DNA of 64,000 nucleotides from Harmonia axyridis (lineage: Eukaryota > Arthropoda > Insecta > Coleoptera > Coccinellidae): NCBI RefSeq assembly GCF_914767665.1, contig NC_059506.1, positions 4,774,001 through 4,838,000 of the forward strand, written 5' to 3'. Below are positions 24,239-34,130 of this stretch, piece by piece. The notes under the pieces were generated by a model. It ran no database searches. It worked only from the letters and a program-made list of their open reading frames with translations, and had not been told where the DNA came from. The translations under genes were made by a program, and so were the position numbers. How positions within the stretch are numbered: position 1 is the stretch's first letter; each line of letters opens with the position of its first letter.

Positions 24239-27200
24239 AAAAATAATGTCGCTTTCGGCATATATCTGCATCTTAAGAAAGGGGGGGTCACCCCATATGA
24301 CCTGAAATGTTATATCAAAAACTCTGTATATAGGATGAAATTCATATTTTGAGGATATATTGATATCCAAGAAAAGAAAATAATTTCGCTTTCGGCATAT
24401 ATCTGCATCTTAAGAAAGGGGGGGTCACCCCATATGACCTGAAATGTTATATCAAAAACTCTGTATATAGGATGAAATTCAGATCTTGAGGATGTATTGA
24501 TAACCAAGATAAGAAAATAATGTCGCTTTCGGCATATACCTGCATCTTAAGAAAGAAGGGGTCACCCGATATGACCTGAAATGTTATATCAAAATCTCTG
24601 TATATAGGATGAAATTCAGATTTTGTGGATGTATTGATAACCAAGATAAGAAAATAATGTCGCTTTCGGCATCTACCTGCATCTCAAGAGGGGGGGTCAC
24701 CTCATATGACATGAAATATTATATCAAAAACTCTGTATATAGGATGGAATTCAGATCTTGAGGATGTATTGATAACCAAGATAAAAAAATAATGTCGCTT
24801 TCGGCATATACCTGCATCTCAAGAAAGGTGGGGTCACCCCATATGGCCTGAAATGTTATATCAAAAACTCTGTATATAGGATGAAATTCAGATTTTGAGG
24901 ATATATTGATAACCAAGATAAGAAAATAATGTCGCTTTCGGCATCTACCTGCATCTTAAGAAAGGTAGGGGGTCACCCCATATGACCTGAAATGATTAGT
25001 ATATAGGATGAAATTCAGATTTTGAGGATATATTGATAACCAATATAAGAAAATAATGTCGCTTTCGGCATATACCTGCATCTTAAGAAAGAAGGGGTCA
25101 CCCCATATGACCTGAAATGTTATATCAAAATCTCTGTATATAGGATGAAATTCAGATCTTGAGGATGTATTGATAACCAAGATAAGAAAATAATGTCGCT
25201 TTCGGCATATACCTGCATCTTAAGAAAGAAGGGGTCACCCCATATGTCCTGAAATGTTATATCAAAAACTCTGTATATAGGATGAAATTCAGATTTTGAG
25301 GATGTATTGATAACCAATATAAGAAAATAATGTCGCTTTCAGCATCTACTTGCATCTCAAGAGGGAGGGTCACCCCATATGACCTGAAATGATCTGTATA
25401 TAGGATGAAATTCAGATTTTGAGGATATATTGATAACCAATATAAGAAAATAATGTCGCTTTCGGCATATACCTGCATCTCAAGAAAGGTGGGGTCACCC
25501 CATATGGCCTGAAATGTTATATCAAAAACTCTGTATATAGGATGAAATTCAGATTTTGAGGATATATTGATAACCAAGATAAGAAAATAATGTCGCTTTC
25601 GGCATCTACCTGCATCTTAAGAAAGGTAGGGGGTCACCCCATATGACCTGAAATGATCTGTATATAGGATGAAATTCAGATTTTGAGGATATATTGATAA
25701 CCAATATAAGAAAATAATGTCGCTTTCGGCATATACCTGCATCTTAAGAAAGAAGGGGTCACCCCATATGACCTGAAATGTTATATCAAAAACTCTGTAT
25801 ATAGGATGAAATTCATATTTTGAGGATATATTGATATCCAAGAAAAGAAAATAATTTCGCTTTCGGCATATATCTGCATCTTAAGAAAGGGGGGGTCACC
25901 CCATATGACCTGAAATGTTATATCAAAAACTCTGTATATAGGATGAAATTCAGATCTTGAGGATGTATTGATAACCAAGATAAGAAAATAATGTCGCTTT
26001 CGGCATATACCTGCATCTTAAGAAAGAAGGGGTCACCCGATATGACCTGAAATGTTATATCAAAATCTCTGTATATAGGATGAAATTCAGATTTTGTGGA
26101 TGTATTGATAACCAAGATAAGAAAATAATGTCGCTTTCGGCATCTACCTGCATCTCAAGAGGGGGGGTCACCTCATATTACCTGAAATGATCTGTATATA
26201 GGATGAAATTCAGATTTTTGGGATATATTGATAACCAAGATGAGAAAATAATGTCGCTTTCGGCATATACCTGCATCTTAAGAAAGAAGGGGTCACCCCA
26301 TATGTCCTGAAATGTTATATCAAAAACTCTGTATATAGGATGAAATTCAGATTTTGAGGATGTATTGATAACCAATATAAGAAAGTAATGTCGCTTTCAG
26401 CATCTACCTGCATCTCAAGAGGGGAGGGGGTCACCCTTTATGACCTGAAATGTTATATCAAAAACTCTGTATATAGGATGATATTCAGATCTTGAGGATC
26501 TATTTATAACCAAGATAAGAAAATAATGTCGCTTTCGGCATATACCTGCATCTTAAGAAAGAAGGGGTCACCCCATATGACCTGAAATGTTATATCAAAA
26601 ACTCTGTATATAGGATGAAATTCAGAAATTTGAGGATGTATTAATAACCAATATAAGAAAATAATGTCGCTTTCAGCATCTACCTGCATCTCAAGAGGGA
26701 AGGGGGTCACCCTATATGACCTGAAATGTTATATCAAAATCTCAGTATATAGGATGAAATTCAGATCTTGAGGATGTATTGATAACCAAGATAAGAAAAT
26801 AATGTCGCTTTCGGCATATACCTGCATCTTAAGAAAGAAGGGGTCACCCCATATGTCCTGAAATGTTATATCAAAAACTCTGTATATAGGATGAAATTCA
26901 GAAATTTGAGGATGTATTAATAACCAATATAAGAAAATAATGTCGCTTTCGGCATATACCTGCATCTTAAGAAAGAAGGGGTCACCCCATATGACCTGAA
27001 ATGTTATATCAAAAACTCTGTATATAGGATGAAATTCATATTTTGAGGATATATTGATATCCAAGAAAAGAAAATAATTTCGCTTTCGGCATATATCTGC
27101 ATCTTAAGAGAGGGGGGGTCACCCCATATGACCTGAAATGTTATATCAAAATCTCAGTATATAGGATGAAATTCAGATCTTGAGGATGTATTGATAACCA

Positions 27201-28199
27201 AGATAAGAAAATAATGTCGCTTTCGGCATATACCTGCATCTTAAGAAAGAAGGGGTCACCCCATATGACCTGAAATGTTATATCAAAAACTCTGTATATA
27301 GGATGAAATTCATATTTTGAGGATATATTGATATCCAAGAAAAGAAAATAATTTCGCTTTCGGCATATATCTGCATCTTAAGAGAGGGGGGGTCACCCCA
27401 TATGACCTGAAATGTTATATCAAAATCTCAGTATATAGGATGAAATTCAGATCTTGAGGATGTATTGATAACCAAGATAAGAAAATAAGGTCGCTTTCGG
27501 CATATACCTGCATCTTAAGAAAGAAGGGGTCACCCCATATGTCCTGAAATGTTATATCAAAAACTCTGTATATAGGATGAAATTCAGATTTTGAGGATGT
27601 ATTGATAACCAATATAAGAAAGTAATGTCGCTTTCAGCATCTACCTGCATCTCAAGAGGGGAGGGGGTCACCCTATATGACCTGAAATGTTATATCAAAA
27701 ACTCTGTATATAGGATGAAATTCAGATCTTGAGGATCTATTTATAACCAAGATAAGAAAATAATGTCGCTTTCGGCATATACCTGCATCTTAAGAAAGAA
27801 GGGTTCACCCCATATGACCTGAAATGTTATATCAAAAACTCTGTATATAGGATGAAATTCAGAAATTTGAGGATGTATTAATAACCAATATAAGAAAATA
27901 ATGTCGCTTTCAGCATCTACCTGCATCTCAAGAGGGAAGGGGGTCACCCTATATGACCTGAAATGTTATATCAAAATCTCAGTATATAGGATGAAATTCA
28001 GATCTTGAGGATGTATTGATAACCAAGATAAGAAAATAATGTCGCTTTCGGCATATACCTGCATCTTAAGAAAGAAGGGGTCACCCCATATGTCCTGAAA
28101 TGTTATATCAAAAACTCTGTATATAGGATGAAATTCAGAAATTTGAGGATGTATTAATAACCAATATAAGAAAATAATGTCGCTTTCGGCATATACCTG
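24239..28199. repeat. Satellite block, copy B of the 18139-bp-offset pair
   Basis: Counterpart of 6100-10060. The constant spacing over about 29 monomers without a net indel shows that the block was copied as a unit. Its right part also belongs to the 13752-bp-offset pair with 39656-44328. Confidence 0.85.
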
Positions 28200-30580
28200 C
28201 ATCTTAAGAAAGAAGGGGTCACCCCATATGACCTGAAATGTTATATCAAAAACTCTGTATATAGGATGAAATTCATATTTTGAGGATATATTGATATCCA
28301 AGAAAAGAAAATAATTTCGCTTTCGGCATATATCTGCATCTTAAGAGAGGGGGGTCACCCCATATGACCTGAAATGTTATATCAAAATCTCAGTATATAG
28401 GATGAAATTCAGATCTTGAGGATGTATTGATAACCAAGATAAGAAAATAATGTCGCTTTCGGCATATACCTGCATCTTAAGAAAGAAGGGGTCACCCCAT
28501 ATGACCTGAAATGTTATATCAAAAACTCTGTATATAGGATGAAATTCATATTTTGAGGATATATTGATATCCAAGAAAAGAAAATAATTTCGCTTTCGGC
28601 ATATATCTGCATCTTAAGAGAGGGGGGGTCACCCCATATGACCTGAAATGTTATATCAAAATCTCAGTATATAGGATGAAATTCAGATCTTGAGGATGTA
28701 TTGATAACCAAGATAAGAAAATAATGTCGCTTTCGGCATATACCTGCATCTTAAGAAAGAAGGGGTCACCCCATATGTCCTGAAATGTTATATCAAAAAC
28801 TCTGTATATAGGATGAAATTCAGATTTTGAGGATGTATTGATAACCAATATAAGAAAGTAATGTCGCTTTCAGCATCTACCTGCATCTCAAGAGGGGAGG
28901 GGGTCACCCTATATGACCTGAAATGTTATATCAAAAACTCTGTATATAGGATGAAATTCAGATCTTGAGGATCTATTTATAACCAAGATAAGAAAATAAT
29001 GTCGCTTTCGGCATATACCTGCATCTTAAGAAAGAAGGGGTCACCCCATATGACCTGAAATGTTATATCAAAAACTCTGTACCTATATAGGATGAAATTC
29101 AGAAATTTGAGGATGTATTAATAACCAATATAAGAAAATAATGTCGCTTTCAGCATCTACCTGCATCTCAAGAGGGAAGGGGGTCACCCTATATGACCTG
29201 AAATGTTATATCAAAAACTCTGTATATAGGATGGAATTCAGAAATTTGAGGATGTATTAATAACCAATATAAGAAAATAATGTCGCTTTCAGCATCTACC
29301 TGCATCTCAAGAGGGAGGGTCACCCCATATGACCTGAAATGATCTGTATATAGGATGAAATTCAGATTTTGAGGATATATTGATAACCAATATAAGAAAA
29401 TAATGTCGCTTTCGGCATCTACCTGCATCTCAAGAGGGGGGGTCACCCCATATGACCTGAAATGATCTGTATATAAGATGAAATTCAGATTTTGAGGATA
29501 TATTGATAACCAATATAAGAAAATAATGTCGCTTTCGGCATATACCTGCATCTCAAGAAAGGTGGGGTCACCCCATATGGCCTGAAATGTTATATCAAAA
29601 ACTCTGTATTTAGGATGAAATTCATATTTTGAGGATATATTGATATCCAAGAAAAGAAAATAATTTCGCTTTCGGCATATATCTGCATCTTAAGAAAGGG
29701 GGGGTCACCCCATATGACCTGAAATGTTATATCAAAAACTCTGTATATAGGATGAAATTCAGATCTTGAGGATGTATTGATAACCAAGATAAGAAAATAA
29801 TGTCGCTTTCGGCATATACCTGCATCTTAAGAAAGAAGGGGTCACCCGATATGACCTGAAATGTTATATCAAAATCTCTGTATATAGGATGAAATTCAGA
29901 TTTTGTGGATGTATTGATAACCAAGATAAGAAAATAATGTCGCTTTCGGCATCTACCTGCATCTCAAGAGGGGGGGTCACCTCATATGACATGAAATATT
30001 ATATCAAAAACTCTGTATATAGGATGGAATTCAGATCTTGAGGATGTATTGATAACCAAGATAAAAAAATAATGTCGCTTTCGGCATATATCTGCATCTT
30101 AAGAAAGGGGGGGTCACCCCATATGACCTGAAATGTTATATCAAAAACTCTGTATATAGGATGAAATTCATATTTTGAGGATATATTGATATCCAAGAAA
30201 AGAAAATAATTTCGCTTTCGGCATATATCTGCATCTTAAGAGAGGGGGGGTCACCCCATATGACCTGAAATGTTATATCAAAAACTCTGTATATAGGATG
30301 AAATTCAGATCTTGAGGATGTATTGATAACCAAGATAAGAAAATAATGTCGCTTTCGGCATATACCTGCATCTTAAGAAAGAAGGGGTCACCCGATATGA
30401 CCTGAAATGTTATATCAAAATCTCTGTATATAGGATGAAATTCAGATTTTGTGGATGTATTGATAACCAAGATAAGAAAATAATGTCGCTTTCGGCATCT
30501 ACCTGCATCTCAAGAGGGGGGGTCACCTCATATGACATGAAATATTATATCAAAAACTCTGTATATAGGATGGAATTCAG
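25905..30580. repeat. Satellite block, copy A of the 13752-bp-offset pair
   Basis: About 4.7 kb matching 39656-44328. The offset is 13751-13752 up to about 29080 and then 13748, explained by a 4-bp insertion in copy A (CTCTGTACCTATATAGG near 29077). The block ends about 400 bp left of the retrotransposon. Confidence 0.82.
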
Positions 30581-30994
30581 ATCTTGAGGATGTATTGATA
30601 ACCAAGATAAAAAAATAATGTCGCTTTCGGCATATACCTGCATCTTGAGAAAGAAGAGGTCACCCCATATGACCTGAAATGTTATATCAAAAACTCTGTA
30701 TATAGGATGGAATTCAGAAATTTGAGGATGTATTAATAACCAATATAAGAAAATAATGTCGCTTTCAGCATCTACCTGCATCTCAAGAGGGGGGGTCACC
30801 CCATATGACCTGAAATGATCTGTATATAAGATGAAATTCAGATTTTGAGGATATATTGATAACCAATATAAGAAAATAATGTCGCTTTCGGCATATACCT
30901 GCATCTCAAGAAAGGTGGGGTCACCCCATATGGCCTGAAATGTTATATCAAAAACTCTGTATATAGGATGAAATTCAGATTTTGAGGATATATT

Positions 30995-30995
30995 G

Positions 30996-30999
<4 letters not shown>
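30995..30999. other. Possible target-site duplication, left copy (GATAA)
   Basis: In empty homologous units the satellite reads TATTGATAACCAAG. Here the left flank reads TATTGATAA and runs into the trinucleotide tail; GATAA appears again where the satellite resumes at 34125. Because the tail also consists of TAA units, the duplication may be only 3-5 bp. Confidence 0.55.

Positions 31000-31025
<26 letters not shown>
31000..31025 (-). repeat. ATT-repeat 3' tail of the retrotransposon
   Basis: About nine trinucleotide units (ATT in element sense, AAT/TAA on the plus strand) follow the sequence AATAAAGGGT. Several non-LTR lineages end in short tandem units of this kind in place of poly(A). Confidence 0.85.
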
Positions 31026-31026
<1 letters not shown>

Positions 31027-31028
31027 CC

Positions 31029-31034
31029 TTTATT
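31029..31034 (-). promoter_or_regulatory. Polyadenylation signal AATAAA
   Basis: Canonical hexamer on the element's sense strand, about 50 nt after the ORF2 stop codon and just before the ATT tail. Confidence 0.6.
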
Positions 31035-31082
31035 AGCAAAATTTACTATTTACAAACAATGAAATTACAGAAATACAATAAT

Positions 31083-33908
31083 TCAATCATAATGCTCCTT
31101 AATGTAAGAAATCAATAATTTTCTAAAATTCCTATAACTATCACAATTTTTTATTTCATTTGGCAATTCATTATATAGAGTTAATCCTTTTACAAGTGTT
31201 GACCCTGATGCCGAACAGGTACGAAAAGAATCTACATAAAAGTTATTTCTATTTCTTGTATTATACTCATGCACTTCAGATATATACTTAATATTTTCAG
31301 ATAAATAGTTTGGCAGCATTTTATGTTCAATCTTATAAATCATTTCTAATGTTCTGAATTTAATCCTTTGTCTTACATTCATCAAATTCAACGCTTCTAA
31401 CATCAACCTAATTGGAGTTCTTCTATTACACCTCAAGACCATTCTCATACCACGATTCAATATTTTCTGCAGCTTATCTATGCTATTCGATTTCAAGTTG
31501 AAAAATAATGATGCGCAAAAGTCCAAATGAGGTAAAACTATTGCCCTAAATAACAACGATCTAGTCTTTATATCTATTTTGTCACTAATTCTATTTATGA
31601 ACTGAATTTTTTGTGCCATCTTCCCCGCAATATACTCAACATGTAATTTAAAATTCAAATTTTGATCGATTTTTACTCCCAAGTATTTAATTGATGTTGC
31701 TTCTTTCAATATATTTTTGTTTATTGACACTTTTATATTTTCTTTATTAATTTCCTTCAATCTAATTTCGCTACCAAAAAACATATATTGCGATTTATTT
31801 GAATTCACTATCAGTCTATTATCTCCCATCCAGTCATTTATTATTTCTAGATCTTCATTCATAATATTAACCATATGATCACTATTCTCTCCCGTAATAT
31901 ATAACATGGTATCATCCGCAAATGCTAATATTTTACAATGTTTCTTATTTTTTATAATGTCATTTATATATATTAGAAACAATAAATTTCCCAAAGTTGT
32001 TCCCTGGGGAACACCGTATTCATTTTCAATACCGGAAGATATCACACCGTTAAATTTAACTTTTTGTGTCCTTTTACTCAAATACGATTTGAACCAATCA
32101 AGAACTAAATCTCTAATTCCCATCCTTTCCAACTTTTTCAACAGTAATTTACGGTCTACTGTCTCGAAGGCTCTCTTGAAATCAATGAATACAGCTAAAA
32201 TTATTTTATTTCTATCAATCTCTCTCAACCAATCATTGCACATATACAAAACTGAGCTCTCACAAGAATGTTTAGCACGAAATCCCGATTGACAATCAAT
32301 GAGTACTTTATTTTCATTCAGAAAATTCAACAATTGATCTCTCACAATAATCTCCAATACCTTTTCATAAATAGGCACGATATGAACGCCCCCGAATTCC
32401 TCACACAATATCGTACCGCTTATCTTCGGAATCGGTACCACCACAGAAACCTTCCAGATATCAGGGAAATTACCATATTCCAATGAATTATTTACGACGT
32501 CAAATAAACGATTACCAATTACATCAAAAATATCCTTGAAAACCTCCGTGGTAATACCATCTTCCGGTCCACATGTATTCTTCAACTTTTTCACATAACT
32601 TCTAATCTGTTTCATGCTTACTTTCGTAAATTTAGAAAATCTGGGACATTCAACTATTTTCGATAAGTAAAATTCATCATCGTGTCTAATGGTAACATTT
32701 TCAATTACATCTTCAATACTCCTCACAAAAAAAGTATTGAATTTCTCAGCTATTTCATGAGCGTCATAAAACAACTTATTATTAAATTTAACATTACTAA
32801 TTTTTGATTTTCGTTTATTCCCGAATAATTCTTTCAAGTTTTTCCATAAATCATTATTGGAACTATCCCTAATTATTTGATGATAATATTTTTTTTCTTC
32901 TAGTCTTAATTTTTTTACCACATTATTTCTCAATTTTTTATATAGCTCCCATTGTACACTCGACCCCATCCAAACTGCCCTCTTATATTGATCATCCCTT
33001 TGTTTCATTAATTGTCTAATTTCATCATTCATCCAATGCACAACCTGATTGTTTTTTTTAATAATTTTTTTTGTTGGACACATGATATCAAATATTCGCT
33101 TGATAGGATCAATAAAATTGTGAGCTAGAATGTTAACATCATTACTGAAATTATCCCATACCGTCTCCCTTAATGCATCCTGAAATTCAACAGACCTATA
33201 ATTTTTATATGATCGTACTATTGAATGAAATTCGAAACAATATTCATCAACTGCCTTCAAATTTAAGGATACAATCGAGTGATCGGAGATTTTCGGCGTT
33301 AAATGTACCTTACATTCCAGATTTTTACAATTAGTTATTACATAATCAATAAGTGTAGAACTGTTTTCAGTTATTCTTGTATAATCATCTACAATTTGTG
33401 TTAGACCATTCTGAACAATAATTGACTTACATTTCTCAGAATAAAAAGATTTCTTTTTAAAATCTATATTGAAATCTCCCAAGCATATTATGTCTCCTTT
33501 GAAGGAGGAAACATCTTCGAAAAATTCATCCAGAAAATCCAAAAACTCGGGAACCTTCCTTCCTGGTGGATGATATAGAGCCGTCAATAGCATTTTTTCA
33601 CGATGCAACTTCAATTCTATACAGATAAACCATAAATATGAGTCTTTATTGGAATTATATCTAACTGAAAAAACTGAACCGCTCTTCAAAAAAATCAGTA
33701 CTCCTCCTGTCCTTTTATTATCTGACGTACAGTTGACACTAATATAGCCAGATATATCAATTTCACCTTGTTGAACATCGGGTGTTACGTGAGTTTCACT
33801 TATGCACACTATCTCCGGCGTCCATTTCTGGATCAAATCAACGATTTTGATCTTGTTGTTGAGGAAACCCTGGCCATTTACGTACACAATGTTATATTTT
33901 TTTGGTTG
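31083..33908 (-). CDS. Retrotransposon ORF2: endonuclease and reverse transcriptase
   Basis: The frame is open from the codon after an amber stop (33909-33911) to TGA at 31083-31085, about 941 codons. Residue numbers here count from the GTG at 33887. The apurinic-type endonuclease covers about 1-215, with the glutamate in SETHVT (31), the tyrosine in ALYHPPG (105), GDFNID (137-142), DYVITN (181-186) and the terminal SDH (201-203). The reverse transcriptase covers about 470-760, with catalytic aspartates in FIDFKRAF (569) and FADD (658-659) and the motifs GVPQGT (625-630) and KYLGVKID. The C-terminal region ends in LPNEIKN and lacks RNase H. All catalytic residues are present. No AUG occurs before codon 99, inside the endonuclease, so independent initiation would lose its catalytic glutamate. 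One oddity: around 498-504 the motif that is usually YRPI-like reads FGGV. The protein would nick target DNA and copy the element RNA there. Confidence 0.93.
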   Translation of the reverse strand, partial: QPKKYNIVYVNGQGFLNNKIKIVDLIQKWTPEIVCISETHVTPDVQQGEIDISGYISVNCTSDNKRTGGVLIFLKSGSVFSVRYNSNKDSYLWFICIELKLHREKMLLTALYHPPGRKVPEFLDFLDEFFEDVSSFKGDIICLGDFNIDFKKKSFYSEKCKSIIVQNGLTQIVDDYTRITENSSTLIDYVITNCKNLECKVHLTPKISDHSIVSLNLKAVDEYCFEFHSIVRSYKNYRSVEFQDALRETVWDNFSNDVNILAHNFIDPIKRIFDIMCPTKKIIKKNNQVVHWMNDEIRQLMKQRDDQYKRAVWMGSSVQWELYKKLRNNVVKKLRLEEKKYYHQIIRDSSNNDLWKNLKELFGNKRKSKISNVKFNNKLFYDAHEIAEKFNTFFVRSIEDVIENVTIRHDDEFYLSKIVECPRFSKFTKVSMKQIRSYVKKLKNTCGPEDGITTEVFKDIFDVIGNRLFDVVNNSLEYGNFPDIWKVSVVVPIPKISGTILCEEFGGVHIVPIYEKVLEIIVRDQLLNFLNENKVLIDCQSGFRAKHSCESSVLYMCNDWLREIDRNKIILAVFIDFKRAFETVDRKLLLKKLERMGIRDLVLDWFKSYLSKRTQKVKFNGVISSGIENEYGVPQGTTLGNLLFLIYINDIIKNKKHCKILAFADDTMLYITGENSDHMVNIMNEDLEIINDWMGDNRLIVNSNKSQYMFFGSEIRLKEINKENIKVSINKNILKEATSIKYLGVKIDQNLNFKLHVEYIAGKMAQKIQFINRISDKIDIKTRSLLFRAIVLPHLDFCASLFFNLKSNSIDKLQKILNRGMRMVLRCNRRTPIRLMLEALNLMNVRQRIKFRTLEMIYKIEHKMLPNYLSENIKYISEVHEYNTRNRNNFYVDSFRTCSASGSTLVKGLTLYNELPNEIKNCDSYRNFRKLLISYIKEHYD

Positions 33909-33911
33909 CTA
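33903..33911 (-). promoter_or_regulatory. Candidate stop-codon readthrough site UAG-CAA-CCA
   Basis: ORF1 ends with TAG at 33909-33911 and ORF2 continues in the same frame immediately after it with CAA CCA. This fits the UAG-CAR-YYA context known from tobamovirus readthrough. With no early AUG in ORF2, readthrough would give a Gag-Pol fusion. Alternatives are that the TAG is a mutated sense codon in this copy, or that translation reinitiates. Confidence 0.5.
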
Positions 33912-34124
33912 TATTTTTCCAAAATTTGTTTTTCTTGTCATGTTCTCTTGTATTCTTATATAACAGGGACAATTTCTATCGAAGGATGTGTGATCCGTGT
34001 TCAAGTTCACTTTAAAATTTTCAACCTTTTTTATGCAATTTATGCATTTCTTTGTATCATTATCACAATTTTTTGTATCATGATCTCCAGCACACTTAAA
34101 ACAATAAAACGATAACATTAAAAC
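33909..34124 (-). CDS. Retrotransposon ORF1 (Gag-like) C-terminal fragment with zinc knuckles
   Basis: The last 72 or so codons of ORF1 remain. Counting the translation from the in-frame ATG at 34133, which lies in the flanking satellite, two cysteine-histidine knuckles are visible. The first is C11-X2-C14-X3-H18-X4-C23 and the second, a stretched one, is C30-X2-C33-X14-H48-X6-C55 followed by PCY. Such knuckles bind nucleic acid and typically close the Gag-like protein of Jockey/I-type elements; a preceding knuckle and the rest of ORF1 are lost to 5' truncation. The frame stays open across the junction by chance, so the ATG is not the native start. The frame ends in TAG and is in phase with ORF2. 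Confidence 0.8.
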   Translation of the reverse strand, partial: VLMLSFYCFKCAGDHDTKNCDNDTKKCINCIKKVENFKVNLNTDHTSFDRNCPCYIRIQENMTRKTNFGKI

Positions 34125-34130
34125 GATAAC
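34105..34130. repeat. 12-bp direct repeat at the 5' junction of the retrotransposon
   Basis: TAAAACGATAAC occurs at 34105-34116 and again at 34119-34130, separated by AT. The second copy straddles the junction and ends in GATAAC, which is also native satellite sequence. The repeat probably arose when the 5' end of the new copy was joined to the target through short homology. Confidence 0.7.
34125..34129. other. Possible target-site duplication, right copy (GATAA)
   Basis: The satellite resumes in exact register with GATAACCAAGATAAG, matching the empty unit at 19240. See the left copy at 30995 for the length ambiguity. Confidence 0.55.

Larger units (their letters stand above)
2576..30999. 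repeat. Satellite array, left segment, monomer about 137 bp
   Basis: Head-to-tail monomers repeat at about 137 bp. Landmarks in order on the plus strand are a G4-G8 run leading into GGTCACCCCATATGACC, TATATCAAAAACTC, TGTATATAGGATGAAATTC, GAGGATGTATTGATAACC, and the most constant box AAAATAATGTCGCTTTCGGC followed by ATATACCTGCATCTTAAG. The whole array in this window (both segments) is about 58 kb, roughly 425 monomers. A short class of about 125 bp lacks 12 bp between GAAATG and GTATATAGG. Minus-strand reading frames of 65 to 164 residues recur at the repeat period in changing frames because 137 is not a multiple of three, so they are not genes. Confidence 0.98.
31000..34124 (-). mobile_element. 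5'-truncated non-LTR retrotransposon (Jockey/CR1/I-type lineage)
   Basis: A 3125-bp element lies antisense to the numbering. In its own sense it starts inside a Gag-like ORF1, continues with an endonuclease/reverse transcriptase ORF2, a 3' untranslated region of under 60 nt with AATAAA, and a tail of about nine ATT units. No RNase H domain and no LTRs are seen. Both flanks are satellite: the left flank matches 18790-19240 at offset 11755, and the right flank matches 19240-20461 at offset 14885. The net insertion is therefore 3130 bp including the possible 5-bp duplication. Truncation at the 5' end with a simple-repeat 3' tail is the hallmark of target-primed reverse transcription. ORF2 is uninterrupted, so the insertion is probably young. 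The exact clade is not resolved. Confidence 0.93.

Noticed and set aside
2576..30999. CRISPR-like array
   Set aside because: The repeats are about 137 bp and directly abutting with no unique spacers, and the context is eukaryotic.
30545..31039. 164-residue minus-strand frame starting with an isoleucine run
   Set aside because: It is a satellite frame that happens to stay open through the ATT tail of the retrotransposon.
31906..32486. Plus-strand frames inside the retrotransposon
   Set aside because: They are antisense shadows of the reverse-transcriptase frame and have no motif of their own.
33885..33887. GTG as the start codon of ORF2
   Set aside because: Eukaryotic initiation at GTG is rare, and the frame is open upstream to the amber codon with endonuclease-like residues (NIV) before it; continuation from ORF1 explains the frame better.
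33768..34115. 115-residue plus-strand frame over the ORF1/ORF2 junction
   Set aside because: Antisense to the zinc-knuckle region; hydrophobic only because of the T-rich complement.
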